A stretch of 64,000 nucleotides of DNA from contig JADJOI010000003.1 of NCBI GenBank assembly GCA_016713875.1, positions 744,001 through 808,000 on the forward strand, in the 5' to 3' direction. Positions 42,689 to 51,264 of this stretch are shown here, one piece after another. The number at the start of each line of letters is the position of its first letter. The first letter of the stretch is position 1. The stretch is from Flavobacteriales bacterium. Lineage in GTDB: Bacteria; Bacteroidota; Bacteroidia; Flavobacteriales_F; PHOS-HE28. The notes below the pieces were generated by a model that searched no databases, was not told where the DNA came from, and saw only the letters and a list, made by a program, of their open reading frames with translations. Made by a program: the position numbers and the translations under genes.

Positions 42689-43327
42689 TCACCGCCGCAT
42701 CGCCCGCTTGGCCGCGCTCCAGAGCACCATCGCCAGCACGGCCCCGCTGAAGGCCAGCGCCATGTCCTTCTGAGCGTCCCAGATGTCGCCCTGCGAACCC
42801 AGGTAGGCATGGCCCTGCGCCGGGAAGAACACGTCGGCCACGGCCCATTCGATCAGTTCATAAGCGGCGCTGAAGCTCATGGTGATCTCCACCGGCAGCA
42901 CCCAGCACACCCAATTCGGCCATTGGAAGTGGTTCTTGAAGTGGTCGCGCATGGGGTAGGCCAGCAGGAAGCCGAAGCTGAAGTGCACGATCCGGTCGTA
43001 GTGGTTGCGTTCGCTGTGGAAGAGGTCCTGCAGCCAGTAGCCCAGCGGGTTCTCGGCGTAGGTGTACATCGCGCCGTAGACGTGCAGCAGGATGTACACG
43101 AACATCAGCGTGTAGCTGAGGTCGCTGAAGCGGAAGCGCCGGTGGGTGAGCGCGAGGCCGCCCACGAACAGGATGGTCAGTGCGTTCTCGGTGATCCAGT
43201 TCGCGCGGTCGGTGGTGCCGATGAAGGTCCAGGCCCAGATGACGACGAAGGCTCCGGCAAAGGCCTTGAGCAGGGCGTTGTCCGCGAAGGGCGTGCGCGT
43301 GGGGGAGGAGGCGGTGGTAAAGGTCAT
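42689..43327 (-). CDS. DUF2238 (YjdF-like) membrane protein
   Basis: A 212-residue protein with about six membrane helices. The family motif YDRIVHFSFGFLLAYPMRDH and the later FSAAYELIEWAVAD identify DUF2238. Function unknown. It is convergent with the hotdog gene, 7 nt from its stop, and lies 28 nt after the upstream outer-membrane protein gene on the same strand. Confidence 0.85.
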   Translation of the reverse strand: MTFTTASSPTRTPFADNALLKAFAGAFVVIWAWTFIGTTDRANWITENALTILFVGGLALTHRRFRFSDLSYTLMFVYILLHVYGAMYTYAENPLGYWLQDLFHSERNHYDRIVHFSFGFLLAYPMRDHFKNHFQWPNWVCWVLPVEITMSFSAAYELIEWAVADVFFPAQGHAYLGSQGDIWDAQKDMALAFSGAVLAMVLWSAAKRAMRR

Positions 43328-43355
43328 GGGAAGGGTTCTGGCGGATCGGTACGGG

Positions 43356-44033
43356 TCACTTGCGCTTGTCACCGTCCTTCTCGTAGTAGTCGTCCTCCGC
43401 AGGTTCCTCCTCCTCCGGCTCATCGGCCTTGGGCTTGGGGCGGAAGCGGAAGGTGGCGTGCAGGCCGATCACCAGGTTCTGGCGGCGCACCACCGTGTCG
43501 AAGGGCGTGATGCTGTTGGTGCCGCGCACCTCCAGCTCGAAGGGGCCTTTCTCGAAACCCAGGCCCAGGCAGATGCTGAACTGCGTGCGCCGGATGTTCT
43601 CGGTATTGATGCCGCGGTCGATCAGCTCCTGTCCGTCCTGCGTCACCTGCTCGCGACCGCTGAGCAGATAGCCCGGCACCAGGCCCGCGCCCAGGAAGAG
43701 GCCCTGCGGGTTCTTGTTCACCGACACCTTCAGCACGAAGGGCAGCTCCACGTAGTGCAGGGTGGTGCGCGTGGTCTGCCGGAACTGGGCCGCCTGCACC
43801 AGGCTGCCCTTGGCCACGTACATCGGCTCCACCATCAGGCTCACCTGCCCGTTCATCTTGAAGTCGAAGCTGTAGCCGCCGATGGGGCCGAACTTGGGTA
43901 GACCGGTCCACGCGAGGAACTGCCCGGCGTTCACCGTGGCCATGCCGATGCCCAGCCGCGGGCCATGCCAGGTCTGGGCGTGCAGCACACCCGCGCACAC
44001 GGAGGCCAGGACGAACAGGGGAATACTGTGCAT
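43356..44033 (-). CDS. Outer-membrane beta-barrel protein (PorT-like)
   Basis: A 225-residue protein. A signal peptide ends HAQ (about 20). Alternating strands fill the body (GIGMATVNAGQFLAW, GYSFDFKMNGQVSLMVEPMY, LHYVELPFVLKVSVN), typical of the PorT/OMP_b-brl family, and FSICLGLGFEKGPFELEVRG follows. The C-terminus is a charged Glu/Asp/Lys tail (PEEEEPAEDDYYEKDG), which is unusual after a barrel. The start was chosen by the signal peptide. Confidence 0.8.
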   Translation of the reverse strand: MHSIPLFVLASVCAGVLHAQTWHGPRLGIGMATVNAGQFLAWTGLPKFGPIGGYSFDFKMNGQVSLMVEPMYVAKGSLVQAAQFRQTTRTTLHYVELPFVLKVSVNKNPQGLFLGAGLVPGYLLSGREQVTQDGQELIDRGINTENIRRTQFSICLGLGFEKGPFELEVRGTNSITPFDTVVRRQNLVIGLHATFRFRPKPKADEPEEEEPAEDDYYEKDGDKRK

Positions 44034-44135
44034 CGCTGCGAAGATGCGAACCGGGCGATCGGTGTTCGTCGAAGAACGTCCTATTTCGTCGATGAAAAAT
44101 GGCCATTCGTCTTGACATGGGGTGTCTTGGTCGGT

Positions 44136-44143
44136 CATCTTTG
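44136..44143 (+). promoter_or_regulatory. Candidate -7 box CATCTTTG
   Basis: One mismatch from TAnnTTTG. TTGACA at 44112-44117 lies 18 nt upstream, the only -35-like hexamer so placed that I saw. The box is 7 nt before a short frame at 44151. Confidence 0.45.
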
Positions 44144-44150
44144 CCCCCGC

Positions 44151-44210
44151 ATGGCCGCCGCTCCGGCTGTGCAGGCAACGGACCGCTGGGCGCTTGGACA
44201 CCCCCATTAA
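44151..44210 (+). CDS. Possible 19-residue leader peptide
   Basis: An ATG 7 nt after the promoter box opens a 19-codon frame (MAAAPAVQATDRWALGHPH) ending TAA, 15 nt before the next small gene. Position is the only evidence. Confidence 0.25.
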   Translation: MAAAPAVQATDRWALGHPH

Positions 44211-44225
44211 CCCCGTTCGCCGAAC

Positions 44226-44393
44226 ATGTGGCCCGTACAGACCCTGACGCTCCTGCTCTGCCTCACCGACGAAGAGCAGCTCTTCGCGATGCGCCTTCCG
44301 GAACCGGCCCCCGTGCTGGTCGAGCAGGAGGCGCCGGCCACCCCGGAGGAACCGGCGTGCGCTCCGTTCGAGCCGGTGGAGGAGGCCGCCTGA
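44226..44393 (+). CDS. Small acidic proline-rich protein (55 aa)
   Basis: Begins MWPVQTLTLLLCLTDEEQLF and continues with a Pro/Glu/Ala-rich tail (PEPAPVLVEQEAPATPEEP). Third positions are almost all G or C, as in neighbouring genes, and the promoter box at 44136 lies upstream. No family is recognised. It could be a small membrane-associated peptide or a chance frame. Confidence 0.4.
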   Translation: MWPVQTLTLLLCLTDEEQLFAMRLPEPAPVLVEQEAPATPEEPACAPFEPVEEAA

Positions 44394-44403
44394 GCCTTGC
44401 GGT

Positions 44404-44411
44404 TACCTTCG
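44404..44411 (+). promoter_or_regulatory. Candidate -7 box TACCTTCG for the M14 peptidase gene
   Basis: A TAnnTTCG-type box 44 nt before the ATG at 44456. Confidence 0.4.
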
Positions 44412-44455
44412 GGCTCCGTCGCCGGAGGCCGTCGCGCCGACGTGCACGGGTGCCC

Positions 44456-46198
44456 ATGTCCTCCATCCTCCGATCGCTCCTTCGATCCTCGCTGTTCGCG
44501 TGGTGTGTGCTGGGCGGCCGCTTTGTGCAGGCCCAGGCCTGGACCTTCACCGGTGATTCCACGCCCACCTGGGAACAGGTCATCGACAGCTACCGTGCGC
44601 TGGCCGAAGGACGCCGCTCCGCACGCTTGATGGAGATCGGCCGTGACGATGGCGGCCAGCCCATCCATCTGTTCGTCATCAGCGATGGAGGCCCCTTCGC
44701 ACCCGACAGCATCCGTGCGCGCGGCCGCAGCGTGCTCTTCATCGTCAACGGCATCCATCCGGGCGAGCCCGACGGTATCGACGCCAGCCTGCTGCTCGCC
44801 CGGGCGCTGCTCGACAGCGATCAGTTGATGGGCCTCACGGCCAACACGGCGGTGTGCATCGTGCCCATCTACAACGTGAGCGGCGCGCAGCAGCGCGACA
44901 CGGTCTTCCGGGTGGACCAGAATGGCCCGGTCGAGCACGGACAGCGGGCCAACGCGCGCAACCTGGACCTGAACCGCGACCTGGTGAAGGCCGACGCCCG
45001 CAACACGCAGGCCCTTGTGCAAGCGCTGCATCGCTGGGATCCCGATGTGCTCATCGATACGCATGTGAGCGACGGCGCCGACCACCGCTACGTGATGGAG
45101 CTGCTCACCACCCGGCGCGAGAAGTTGGATCCGGGCGTGGCGCGCTTCATGGATCACGTGCTGGTGCCCGGTCTGCATCGCTGGATGGATCGCAAGCGCA
45201 TCGCCATGTGCCCCTACTTCGAGACGATGGCACAGGTGCCGGACAGCGGGTTGATGGCCTTCTTCGATGGACCGCGCTACACGTCCGGCTATGCCGCTCT
45301 CTTCAACACGGTGGCCATCCTGGCCGAGAGCCACATGCTGAAGCCTTACGCCGACCGGGTGAACGCCACTTTTCAGCTGATGCTCGGCGTGCTGTCCGTG
45401 TTGGATGAGCACGGCGCCGACCTGCGCAGGGCCCGGGCCGATGCTGCTCGCCACACGGCCGAGGCCACGGCCTTCCCCCTGCACTGGCGGCTCGATAGCA
45501 CCCGCGTGGAACGGCTGCCGTGGAAGGGCTATGCGGCTACGTGGGAGCCCAGCACGGTGTCCGGCCTGCCTCGCCTGCGTTACGACCGCACGCGTCCGGT
45601 GGACATCTCCGTGCCGTGGTACGACACCTACGTGCCCGGACCGGTGCGGACCAAACCCGCGGCCTACCTGGTGCCTCAGGCCTGGCGCGAGGTGGGGCAG
45701 CGGCTCGCCATGGCGGGCGTGCGCTTCGAGCGGATCATGCGCGACACGGTGCTGCGGGCCGAGGTGCACCGGATCGCCGACATGCGCACGGCACGCGAGC
45801 CCTACGAGGGGCACTACCTGCATCGCGACATCGAGATCAGCACCCTCGAAGAAGAGGTGATCGCGCGGTCCGGCGACCTGCTCGTTCCGATGGGCACCCG
45901 CCACGACCGGTTCCTCATGGAAGTGCTGGAGCCCGACGCACCGGACAGCTATTTCACCTGGGGATTCTTCGACGCCATCCTGCAGCAGAAGGAGTGGTTC
46001 ACGGACTACGTGTTCGAGGATGTGGCGGCGGACCTGTTGAAGCGGGATCCCGCGCTGCGCGCGGCGCTGGAGGAACGCCGCGCTGCCGATCCGGAGTTCG
46101 CCGCTGATGGCTGGGCGCAGCTCGCCTTCGTGTTCCAGCGTTCGCCGTACATGGAGCAGGCCTACCGCCGGTACCCGGTGGCGCGTGTGCTGCGCTGA
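44456..46198 (+). CDS. Secreted M14-family zinc metallopeptidase
   Basis: A 580-residue exported carboxypeptidase-like protein with a signal peptide to about residue 27 (VQAQ). Zinc ligands are His101 and Glu104 in GIHPGEPDG and His203 in DTHVSDGADH; RNLDLNRD is the substrate-carboxylate motif. The likely catalytic glutamate is in the AILAESHML segment. M14 enzymes remove C-terminal residues from proteins or peptidoglycan peptides. The frame is open further upstream, but the start was chosen by the signal peptide. The potassium channel gene follows after 24 nt. Confidence 0.88.
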   Translation: MSSILRSLLRSSLFAWCVLGGRFVQAQAWTFTGDSTPTWEQVIDSYRALAEGRRSARLMEIGRDDGGQPIHLFVISDGGPFAPDSIRARGRSVLFIVNGIHPGEPDGIDASLLLARALLDSDQLMGLTANTAVCIVPIYNVSGAQQRDTVFRVDQNGPVEHGQRANARNLDLNRDLVKADARNTQALVQALHRWDPDVLIDTHVSDGADHRYVMELLTTRREKLDPGVARFMDHVLVPGLHRWMDRKRIAMCPYFETMAQVPDSGLMAFFDGPRYTSGYAALFNTVAILAESHMLKPYADRVNATFQLMLGVLSVLDEHGADLRRARADAARHTAEATAFPLHWRLDSTRVERLPWKGYAATWEPSTVSGLPRLRYDRTRPVDISVPWYDTYVPGPVRTKPAAYLVPQAWREVGQRLAMAGVRFERIMRDTVLRAEVHRIADMRTAREPYEGHYLHRDIEISTLEEEVIARSGDLLVPMGTRHDRFLMEVLEPDAPDSYFTWGFFDAILQQKEWFTDYVFEDVAADLLKRDPALRAALEERRAADPEFAADGWAQLAFVFQRSPYMEQAYRRYPVARVLR

Positions 46199-46222
46199 GC
46201 GGTGGCCGACGATCTTCGCACC

Positions 46223-47182
46223 ATGGCGTTCCGCACGAAGGCACAGCGCACCGAGGATCCAGGCATCGGCTCCTCCTTCGACCGCACCCTGGACCGGCTG
46301 ATGAGCACGGACGGGAGTTTTCGTGTGCGGCGGGCCGGCGCGGTGGGGGGGCTTCGCGAGGCCTTCGTTCATCTGGTGAGCATCAGCGTGGGCCGCCTGG
46401 TGCTGACGCTGCTGGCCGGCTACCTCGGGCTCAACCTCGTCTTCGGCGCCCTGTTCATGCTCGTCGGCGTGGAGCAATTGGGCAATGCCGACCTCAGCAG
46501 CCCGGCCACCCGGTGGATGTCCGCCTTGGGCATGAGCATCCAAACGCTCACCACCGTGGGCTACGGCAGCATCTACCCCAACACCTCGGCCACCTGGCTC
46601 ATCGCCGCCGTGGAGGGGGTGTTCGGGATACTGGGGTTCTCCCTCATCAGCGCCATCCTCTATGCCCGGTTCGCACGGCCCACGGCGAGGCTAGCCTGGG
46701 GGGATGCCGCGTTGATCGCCCCCTTCCGCTCCGGCTGGAGCCTGCAGGTGCGTCTGGCGAACCGCCGCAGTTCCCTGCTCACCGAGGTGGAGGCCCGCCT
46801 CATGCTCGTGATGGCCGATGTGGACGACCAGGGCGAACGGCTCAATTACTTCAACCTGAAGCTGCAGCTGGACCGCGTGAGCTTCCTGCCCTTGAGCTGG
46901 ACGCTGGTGCATCCGATCGGAGAGGACAGTCCGTTGGCCGGTCTGTCCCATCAGGACCTCCAGGACCGGCGTGCGGAGTTCATCGTGATGATCAAGGGGG
47001 TGGACGAGGCGTACATGCAGCAGGTGATGACCCGGCGGTCCTACACCTTCCGTGAGCTGCACTGGGGCGCTCGTTTCCAGCGCGTGTTCAGCGCGCAGGA
47101 CGGGGTGATGCACCTGGATCTGGATCGCTTGAGCAGCATCCAGGGCACCGAGGCCCCTGTTGTTCTTCCGCCTGCGGGGTAA
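46223..47182 (+). CDS. Inward-rectifier (Kir-type) potassium channel
   Basis: A 319-residue prokaryotic Kir channel. Two membrane helices (about 53-80 and 120-143) flank a pore loop with TLTTVGYGSIYP, whose TVGYG is the K+ selectivity filter. The C-terminal 150 residues form the cytoplasmic immunoglobulin-like Kir domain (FRSGWSLQVRLANRRSSLL, ARLMLVMADVDDQGER). An in-frame GTG at 46202 would add seven residues, but the ATG start MAFRTKAQRT matches the usual N-terminus better. Confidence 0.9.
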   Translation: MAFRTKAQRTEDPGIGSSFDRTLDRLMSTDGSFRVRRAGAVGGLREAFVHLVSISVGRLVLTLLAGYLGLNLVFGALFMLVGVEQLGNADLSSPATRWMSALGMSIQTLTTVGYGSIYPNTSATWLIAAVEGVFGILGFSLISAILYARFARPTARLAWGDAALIAPFRSGWSLQVRLANRRSSLLTEVEARLMLVMADVDDQGERLNYFNLKLQLDRVSFLPLSWTLVHPIGEDSPLAGLSHQDLQDRRAEFIVMIKGVDEAYMQQVMTRRSYTFRELHWGARFQRVFSAQDGVMHLDLDRLSSIQGTEAPVVLPPAG

Positions 47183-47257
47183 GCCGACGCAGGTCAGTTC
47201 CACGGCGGATCATCCGTCCCTTACTTTGCCGGCACACATACAGTGCACCATACTCCT

Positions 47258-47716
47258 ATGGACCGAACGAGCATGAAGCAGCAGGTGATCGACGGCGCTC
47301 GCCGTCGATTGCAGGAGGCGATCGCCGAACATCGTGAGCGACTGGAGGACCTCCGGTCGGTGGCGATGGACGCCGACCTGGCCGAGACCGCGAGCCAGAG
47401 CGAAGGCCGACGCGGGGCCGAGGTGGAGCTGATGAACGGGCTCGGCGATCAGCTAGAGCACTTGGAGCGCGACATGGCCCTGCTGGGACAAGTGGATGCC
47501 GGCGCAGCGCACGAGGTCGTGTCCTTCGGTTCGGTGGTGCATACCGACCGGCGCGACCTGCTGATCGCCACCAGTGTGGAGGAGTTCGAGGCCGCCGGTC
47601 GGACCTACCTCGGGCTGTCGGTGCGTGCACCCCTCTACCAGGCCCTCAGCGGCAAGCGGGTGGGCGAACAGGCCACCGTGAACGGCGTTGCCTACATCAT
47701 CCGCGACGTTCTTTGA
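47258..47716 (+). CDS. GreA/GreB-like elongation factor family protein
   Basis: A 152-residue protein. An N-terminal coiled coil of about 75 residues (VIDGARRRLQEAIAEHRERL) is followed by a C-terminal FKBP-like Gre domain (VSFGSVVHTDRRDLLIATS, APLYQALSGKRVGEQATVNG). Transcript-cleavage factors of this form rescue backtracked RNA polymerase; Bacteroidota carry several diverged versions. Two other in-frame starts (47243 GTG, 47273 ATG) are possible. A TTACTTTG promoter-like sequence lies at 47221-47228. The next gene starts 2 nt after its stop. Confidence 0.72.
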   Translation: MDRTSMKQQVIDGARRRLQEAIAEHRERLEDLRSVAMDADLAETASQSEGRRGAEVELMNGLGDQLEHLERDMALLGQVDAGAAHEVVSFGSVVHTDRRDLLIATSVEEFEAAGRTYLGLSVRAPLYQALSGKRVGEQATVNGVAYIIRDVL

Positions 47717-47718
47717 GC

Positions 47719-48258
47719 ATGGAACTGCATGACATCAGCATCGGGGCCCGCGTGAAGCACCCCACGATGGGTGTGGGCGTGGTGTACGACATCGATCCGC
47801 GCATCGTGCACGTGTTCTTCCGCGAGCACGGCGAGCAGCCCATCAGCCGCAGCTTCGAGGGCCTGGTCACCATCGCACCCGGCGTGGAGATCGGCCAGGA
47901 GCCGCTGGACATCGAGCACGTGAAGGACGCCCTGCGCGAGGTGCTGGAGGAACTGCAGACGCCCCAGCGGCCGGTGAGCATGGCCCGCCGCTACGAAGGC
48001 GGGGTGATGGAGCTGCGCCCCAAGGACCCCGCGCTGAAGAGCAAGGAGGTGCCCGTCGACGACTTCTTCCACAAGATCGTCATGATCCGTGACCGCTTCC
48101 GCGTGCTGGAGCAGAAGATCAACGCCCACGCGGCGCTCAGCGAGGCGGACAAGGTGGAGCTGCAGCAGTACATCACGCGCTGTTATGGCAGCCTCACCAC
48201 CTTCAATATCCTCTTCGAGGACAAGGAAGATCACTTCGTGGGGCAGAAAGGGGAGTAG
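47719..48258 (+). CDS. Conserved hypothetical protein after the Gre-like gene
   Basis: A 179-residue soluble protein. The N-terminus (IGARVKHPTMGVGVVYDIDP, VHVFFREHGEQPISRSFEGL) resembles a small SH3/KOW-like beta domain. The C-terminal half is helical (HKIVMIRDRFRVLEQKINAH, ALSEADKVELQQYITRCYGS). The 2-nt spacing to the Gre-like gene suggests joint translation and perhaps a shared role in transcription. No family name is assigned. Confidence 0.72.
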   Translation: MELHDISIGARVKHPTMGVGVVYDIDPRIVHVFFREHGEQPISRSFEGLVTIAPGVEIGQEPLDIEHVKDALREVLEELQTPQRPVSMARRYEGGVMELRPKDPALKSKEVPVDDFFHKIVMIRDRFRVLEQKINAHAALSEADKVELQQYITRCYGSLTTFNILFEDKEDHFVGQKGE

Positions 48259-48354
48259 GAACATCTGCACATCCCGCAGGGCGGGACAAGTCGTGAGCAT
48301 GTGTCCATGGGGACGTATGCCCGGGACAGGGAGCGATGGTCGGCCCGGTGGCGG

Positions 48355-48473
48355 CTGTGTGGGGCGGATGATTTTTCAACCGATGGTTGCACGAGGCTGC
48401 CTGTGCGGTATACATTCGTACCGCAGACGCGTTCTTTCTCAGCCGTGCGCTGATCAACGACCAGCCCACACAG
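48355..48473. ncRNA. Candidate long-hairpin structured RNA
   Basis: CTGTGTGGG (48355-48363) pairs with CCCACACAG (48465-48473), and within it TGCGGTA (48404-48410) pairs with TACCGCA (48419-48425), leaving two large internal loops. The rod-with-bubble shape loosely recalls 6S RNA, but there is no sequence match to name it. Strand is uncertain. No protein frame fits the 408-nt gap 48259-48666. Confidence 0.3.
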
Positions 48474-48536
48474 GCCTATAGTCTCAGAACCAACATTATT
48501 TGCTCAGGGACGGAAGATCCAAAGGGCAAAGGCGGG

Positions 48537-48580
48537 CCGCGCATCGCCTCCGGGCGATGATGCCTCCGGGCACACCGCGG
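48537..48580 (+). promoter_or_regulatory. Candidate three-way-junction RNA element upstream of queE
   Basis: CCGCG (48537-48541) pairs with CGCGG (48576-48580), enclosing two hairpins capped by TCCG: CATCGCC-TCCG-GGCGATG (48542-48559) and TGCC-TCCG-GGCA (48561-48572). It would lie in the queE 5' leader. It does not match the preQ1-I pattern I know. Confidence 0.3.
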
Positions 48581-48666
48581 ATTACTGACCCCTTTCTGTC
48601 CGACCCGCTCATGTGATCCATGGGTTCTTTGAACTTCGGTCCTGTGTGGGCTTTTTTTGTCCTGCC

Positions 48667-49239
48667 GTGAACTCCTTTCCCACCACCCATGCGGATCCCG
48701 CCGTGGCCGCGACCTACCCGGTGATGGAACTCTTCCACACGGTGCAGGGTGAGGGGCTGTTCAGCGGACAGGCGGCCTGCTTCATCCGGCTCGGAGGTTG
48801 CGACGTGGGTTGTGTGTGGTGCGATGTGAAGGAGAGCTGGGACGCATCCGCGCATCCCCGGCGTTCAGCGGCGGACCTGGCGGTCGAGGCGGCCTCCCAG
48901 CCTGCCCGCATCGTGGTGGTCACTGGCGGCGAGCCCCTGATGCACGACCTGAAACCGCTGACCGATGCCCTGCGCGCCCGCGGCCTTCGCACCCACCTGG
49001 AGACCTCGGGTACCCATCCCCTCACCGGCGATTGGCACCATGTGTGCTTCAGCCCCAAGAAGTTCAAACCGCCCGTGCCCGGGTTCCACCAACACGCCGA
49101 TGAACTGAAGGTGATCGTCGTCAACCGCCACGACCTGGCCTGGGCGGACACCCACGGGGCGCTGGTGCGGCCTGAATGCGCGTGTTTCCTTCAACCCGAA
49201 TGGGACCGCCGCGAGGCGGTGATGCCCTTGATCGTGGTT
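48667..49239 (+). pseudogene. queE: 7-carboxy-7-deazaguanine synthase QueE, truncated at the 3' end
   Basis: A radical SAM enzyme of queuosine biosynthesis. The QueE cysteines are Cys45, Cys49 and Cys52 (CDVGCVWC), followed by the family's KESWD and the SAM-binding VVTGGEPLMH. The sequence follows the family up to REAVMPLIV (about residue 190). It then stops making sense, because the DNA passes into the interior of the next gene in another frame; the last 20-25 residues are missing. GTG 48667 is the likely start; ATG 48724 is an alternative. This is either a real deletion or an assembly join. Confidence 0.8.
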
Positions 49240-51142
49240 CGCCACCCAAGCCCAACCCCCGGGCGGCTACACCACCAAGGAGAGCAAGGCGATCAAGCTC
49301 TATCAGGACGGACTGGACGCCATGCACGCGCGCAAGTGGGACGCGGCGGAGACCGGCCTGAAGAAGGCGGCCGCCTTCGACGAGCGGTTCGTGGAGCCGC
49401 GCTTCGCGCTGGCCGAGCTGTACGACATGAAGGGCAACGACCCGGAGGCCATGAAGTGGTACCGCGAGGCCATCGGCATCGCCCCGAAGTTCTTCCCCAA
49501 CGCTTACCTGCACCTGGCCGACATCGAGTTCCGCCACCAGGACTTCGCCGCAGCGGAGGGCCACTACAAGAGCTACCTGGAGCTGGAGGACGAGCCGGTG
49601 CGCCGGCAGCGCGCCAAGCTCGGGGTGGACAACTGCACCTTCGCCGCCGAAGCCATCCGCCAGCCGGTGCCCTTCGAACCCGTGAACCTGGGCCCTGCGG
49701 TGAACTCACCGAACGCGGACTACTACCCCTGCGTCACCGCCGACGACCGCACCCTGCTGTTCACGCGCGACCTGCCGGATGCGGCTTCACCGTGGGGTCA
49801 CCAGGAGGACTTCTACGTCAGCACCCGCGACGAGAACGGTGCGTGGACCCCGGCCCGGCCGGTATCCGGCGTGGTCACTCCCGCGAACGAAGGCGCCGGC
49901 ACCCTGTCGCCGGACGGTCGCTTCATCATCTTCACCGCCTGCGCGGGCATCGATGGCGACTACGGTGCGGGGCGCAAGGGGTTGGGCAGCTGCGACCTCT
50001 TCATCAGCCGGCGCATCGGCAACCGCTGGAGCCCGCCGGACAACCTGGGCACGCCGGTCAACTCGCGCAACTGGGAGAGCCAGCCCAGCCTGGGCAGCGA
50101 TGGCCGCACGCTCTATTTCGTGCGCGGCATGCAGGCGCGGGACGGCATCCAGAACATGGACATCTTCGTCACGCGGTTGCAGGAGGACGGCACCTTCAGC
50201 ACGCCCGAGAAGCTCGGATCGCAGATCAACACACCCTTCCAGGAGGAGAGCGTGCAGATCCACCCCGACGGGCGCACGCTCTACTTCAGCAGCAACGGGC
50301 ATCCGGCCTTCGGCGGGCTGGACATCTACGTGAGCCGCATGGGTGACGATGGCGTGTGGGGGCCTGCGCTGAACCTGGGCTGGCCCATCAACAGCGGGGG
50401 CGACGAGAACAGCCTGCTGGTGAGCGCCGACGGCCGCATCGCCTACTTCGCCAGCGACCGTGCGGGCGGACAGGGCGAGCTGGACCTGTACAGCTTCGAA
50501 CTGTATCCCGAGGCCCGCCCCGAGGCCGTGTCGTACATCCGGGGCGTGGTGAGCGACATCACCAACGGCAAGCCGGTGGAGGCGGATGTGGAGCTGTACG
50601 ACCTCGGCACAGGCAAGCTGGCCACGGCGGCCTACAGCGATCCGAGCACCGGCGAGTTCCTGGTGTGCCTGCCTACGGGCCGCGACTATGCGCTGAACGC
50701 CACCGCCGAGGGCTACCTCTTCTTCAGCGCCAACTACAGCGTGGCCGTGGCGAAGGACGGCGTGCCGCCGGCGCTGGAGGCGAAGCTGAGCCCGCTCACC
50801 AGCGGCAGCAGCATCACCCTGCGCAACATCTTCTTCAACACGGCCAGCGCCGATCTGCTGCCCGCCAGCAACACCGAGCTGGACAAGCTGCTGCGGCTGA
50901 TGAAGGCCAACCCGGCGATGCGCATCGAGGTGGCGGGCCACACCGACAATGTGGGGGCCGATGCGGACAACCAGCGGCTGAGCGAACAGCGCGCAGCGGC
51001 GGTGGCCAGGTTCCTCACCAGCTACGGCATCGATGCGGCGCGGGTGACGAGCACGGGCCACGGCGAGAGCCGGCCGGAGGCCACCAACGACACGGAGGAG
51101 GGGCGCGCGCTCAACCGGCGGACGGAGGTGCGCATCCTGTGA
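49232..51142 (+). CDS. OmpA-family protein with TPR and PD40 propeller, lacking its signal peptide
   Basis: Open from 49232 with FATQAQPPGGYTTKESKAI, which looks like the end of a signal peptide (ATQAQ) and the mature start; the codons for the signal peptide are missing at the join with queE. The first ATG is 49322. It has TPR units (about the first 110 codons), a six-blade PD40/WD40-like propeller (LSPDGRFIIFTACAG, SLGSDGRTLYFVRGM, VQIHPDGRTLYFSSNG), a carboxypeptidase-like domain and a C-terminal OmpA domain (AGHTDNVGADADNQRLSEQR) for peptidoglycan binding. In Bacteroidota such proteins are linked to type IX secretion or gliding (PorE-like plan). Confidence 0.82.
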   Translation, partial: SWFATQAQPPGGYTTKESKAIKLYQDGLDAMHARKWDAAETGLKKAAAFDERFVEPRFALAELYDMKGNDPEAMKWYREAIGIAPKFFPNAYLHLADIEFRHQDFAAAEGHYKSYLELEDEPVRRQRAKLGVDNCTFAAEAIRQPVPFEPVNLGPAVNSPNADYYPCVTADDRTLLFTRDLPDAASPWGHQEDFYVSTRDENGAWTPARPVSGVVTPANEGAGTLSPDGRFIIFTACAGIDGDYGAGRKGLGSCDLFISRRIGNRWSPPDNLGTPVNSRNWESQPSLGSDGRTLYFVRGMQARDGIQNMDIFVTRLQEDGTFSTPEKLGSQINTPFQEESVQIHPDGRTLYFSSNGHPAFGGLDIYVSRMGDDGVWGPALNLGWPINSGGDENSLLVSADGRIAYFASDRAGGQGELDLYSFELYPEARPEAVSYIRGVVSDITNGKPVEADVELYDLGTGKLATAAYSDPSTGEFLVCLPTGRDYALNATAEGYLFFSANYSVAVAKDGVPPALEAKLSPLTSGSSITLRNIFFNTASADLLPASNTELDKLLRLMKANPAMRIEVAGHTDNVGADADNQRLSEQRAAAVARFLTSYGIDAARVTSTGHGESRPEATNDTEEGRALNRRTEVRIL

Positions 51143-51264
51143 ACCGCTCCTACCTCCGCGACGGCCGCGCGCCCGTGCCCACGGACCCGCGCGTGAGCGC
51201 CACCATGAGCCGCGGCATAGGTCCGCGCTGGCCCGTCGGCAGCTGGATTCGGTATCTGGCGTGA
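51139..51264 (+). pseudogene. Truncated 5' remnant of a vsr gene
   Basis: GTG 51139 overlaps the OmpA stop (GTGA) and opens a 41-residue frame that starts like the intact vsr gene downstream: SYLRDGRAPVPTDPRVSATM, then SR. It then diverges and stops. The shared part is the 65-bp direct repeat. It is probably the original vsr start, cut off by the inserted 2.19-kb segment. Confidence 0.8.
51149..51213. repeat. Left copy of 65-bp direct repeat
   Basis: Identical over all 65 bp to 53336-53400. Both copies encode the start of Vsr. The repeat unit length is 2187 bp. Confidence 0.95.

Noticed and set aside
49240..50346. Continuation of the queE frame for about 370 codons into the OmpA gene
   Set aside because: After residue 190 the translation loses all QueE character and overlaps conserved OmpA-protein coding in another frame. 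It is not a real fusion protein.
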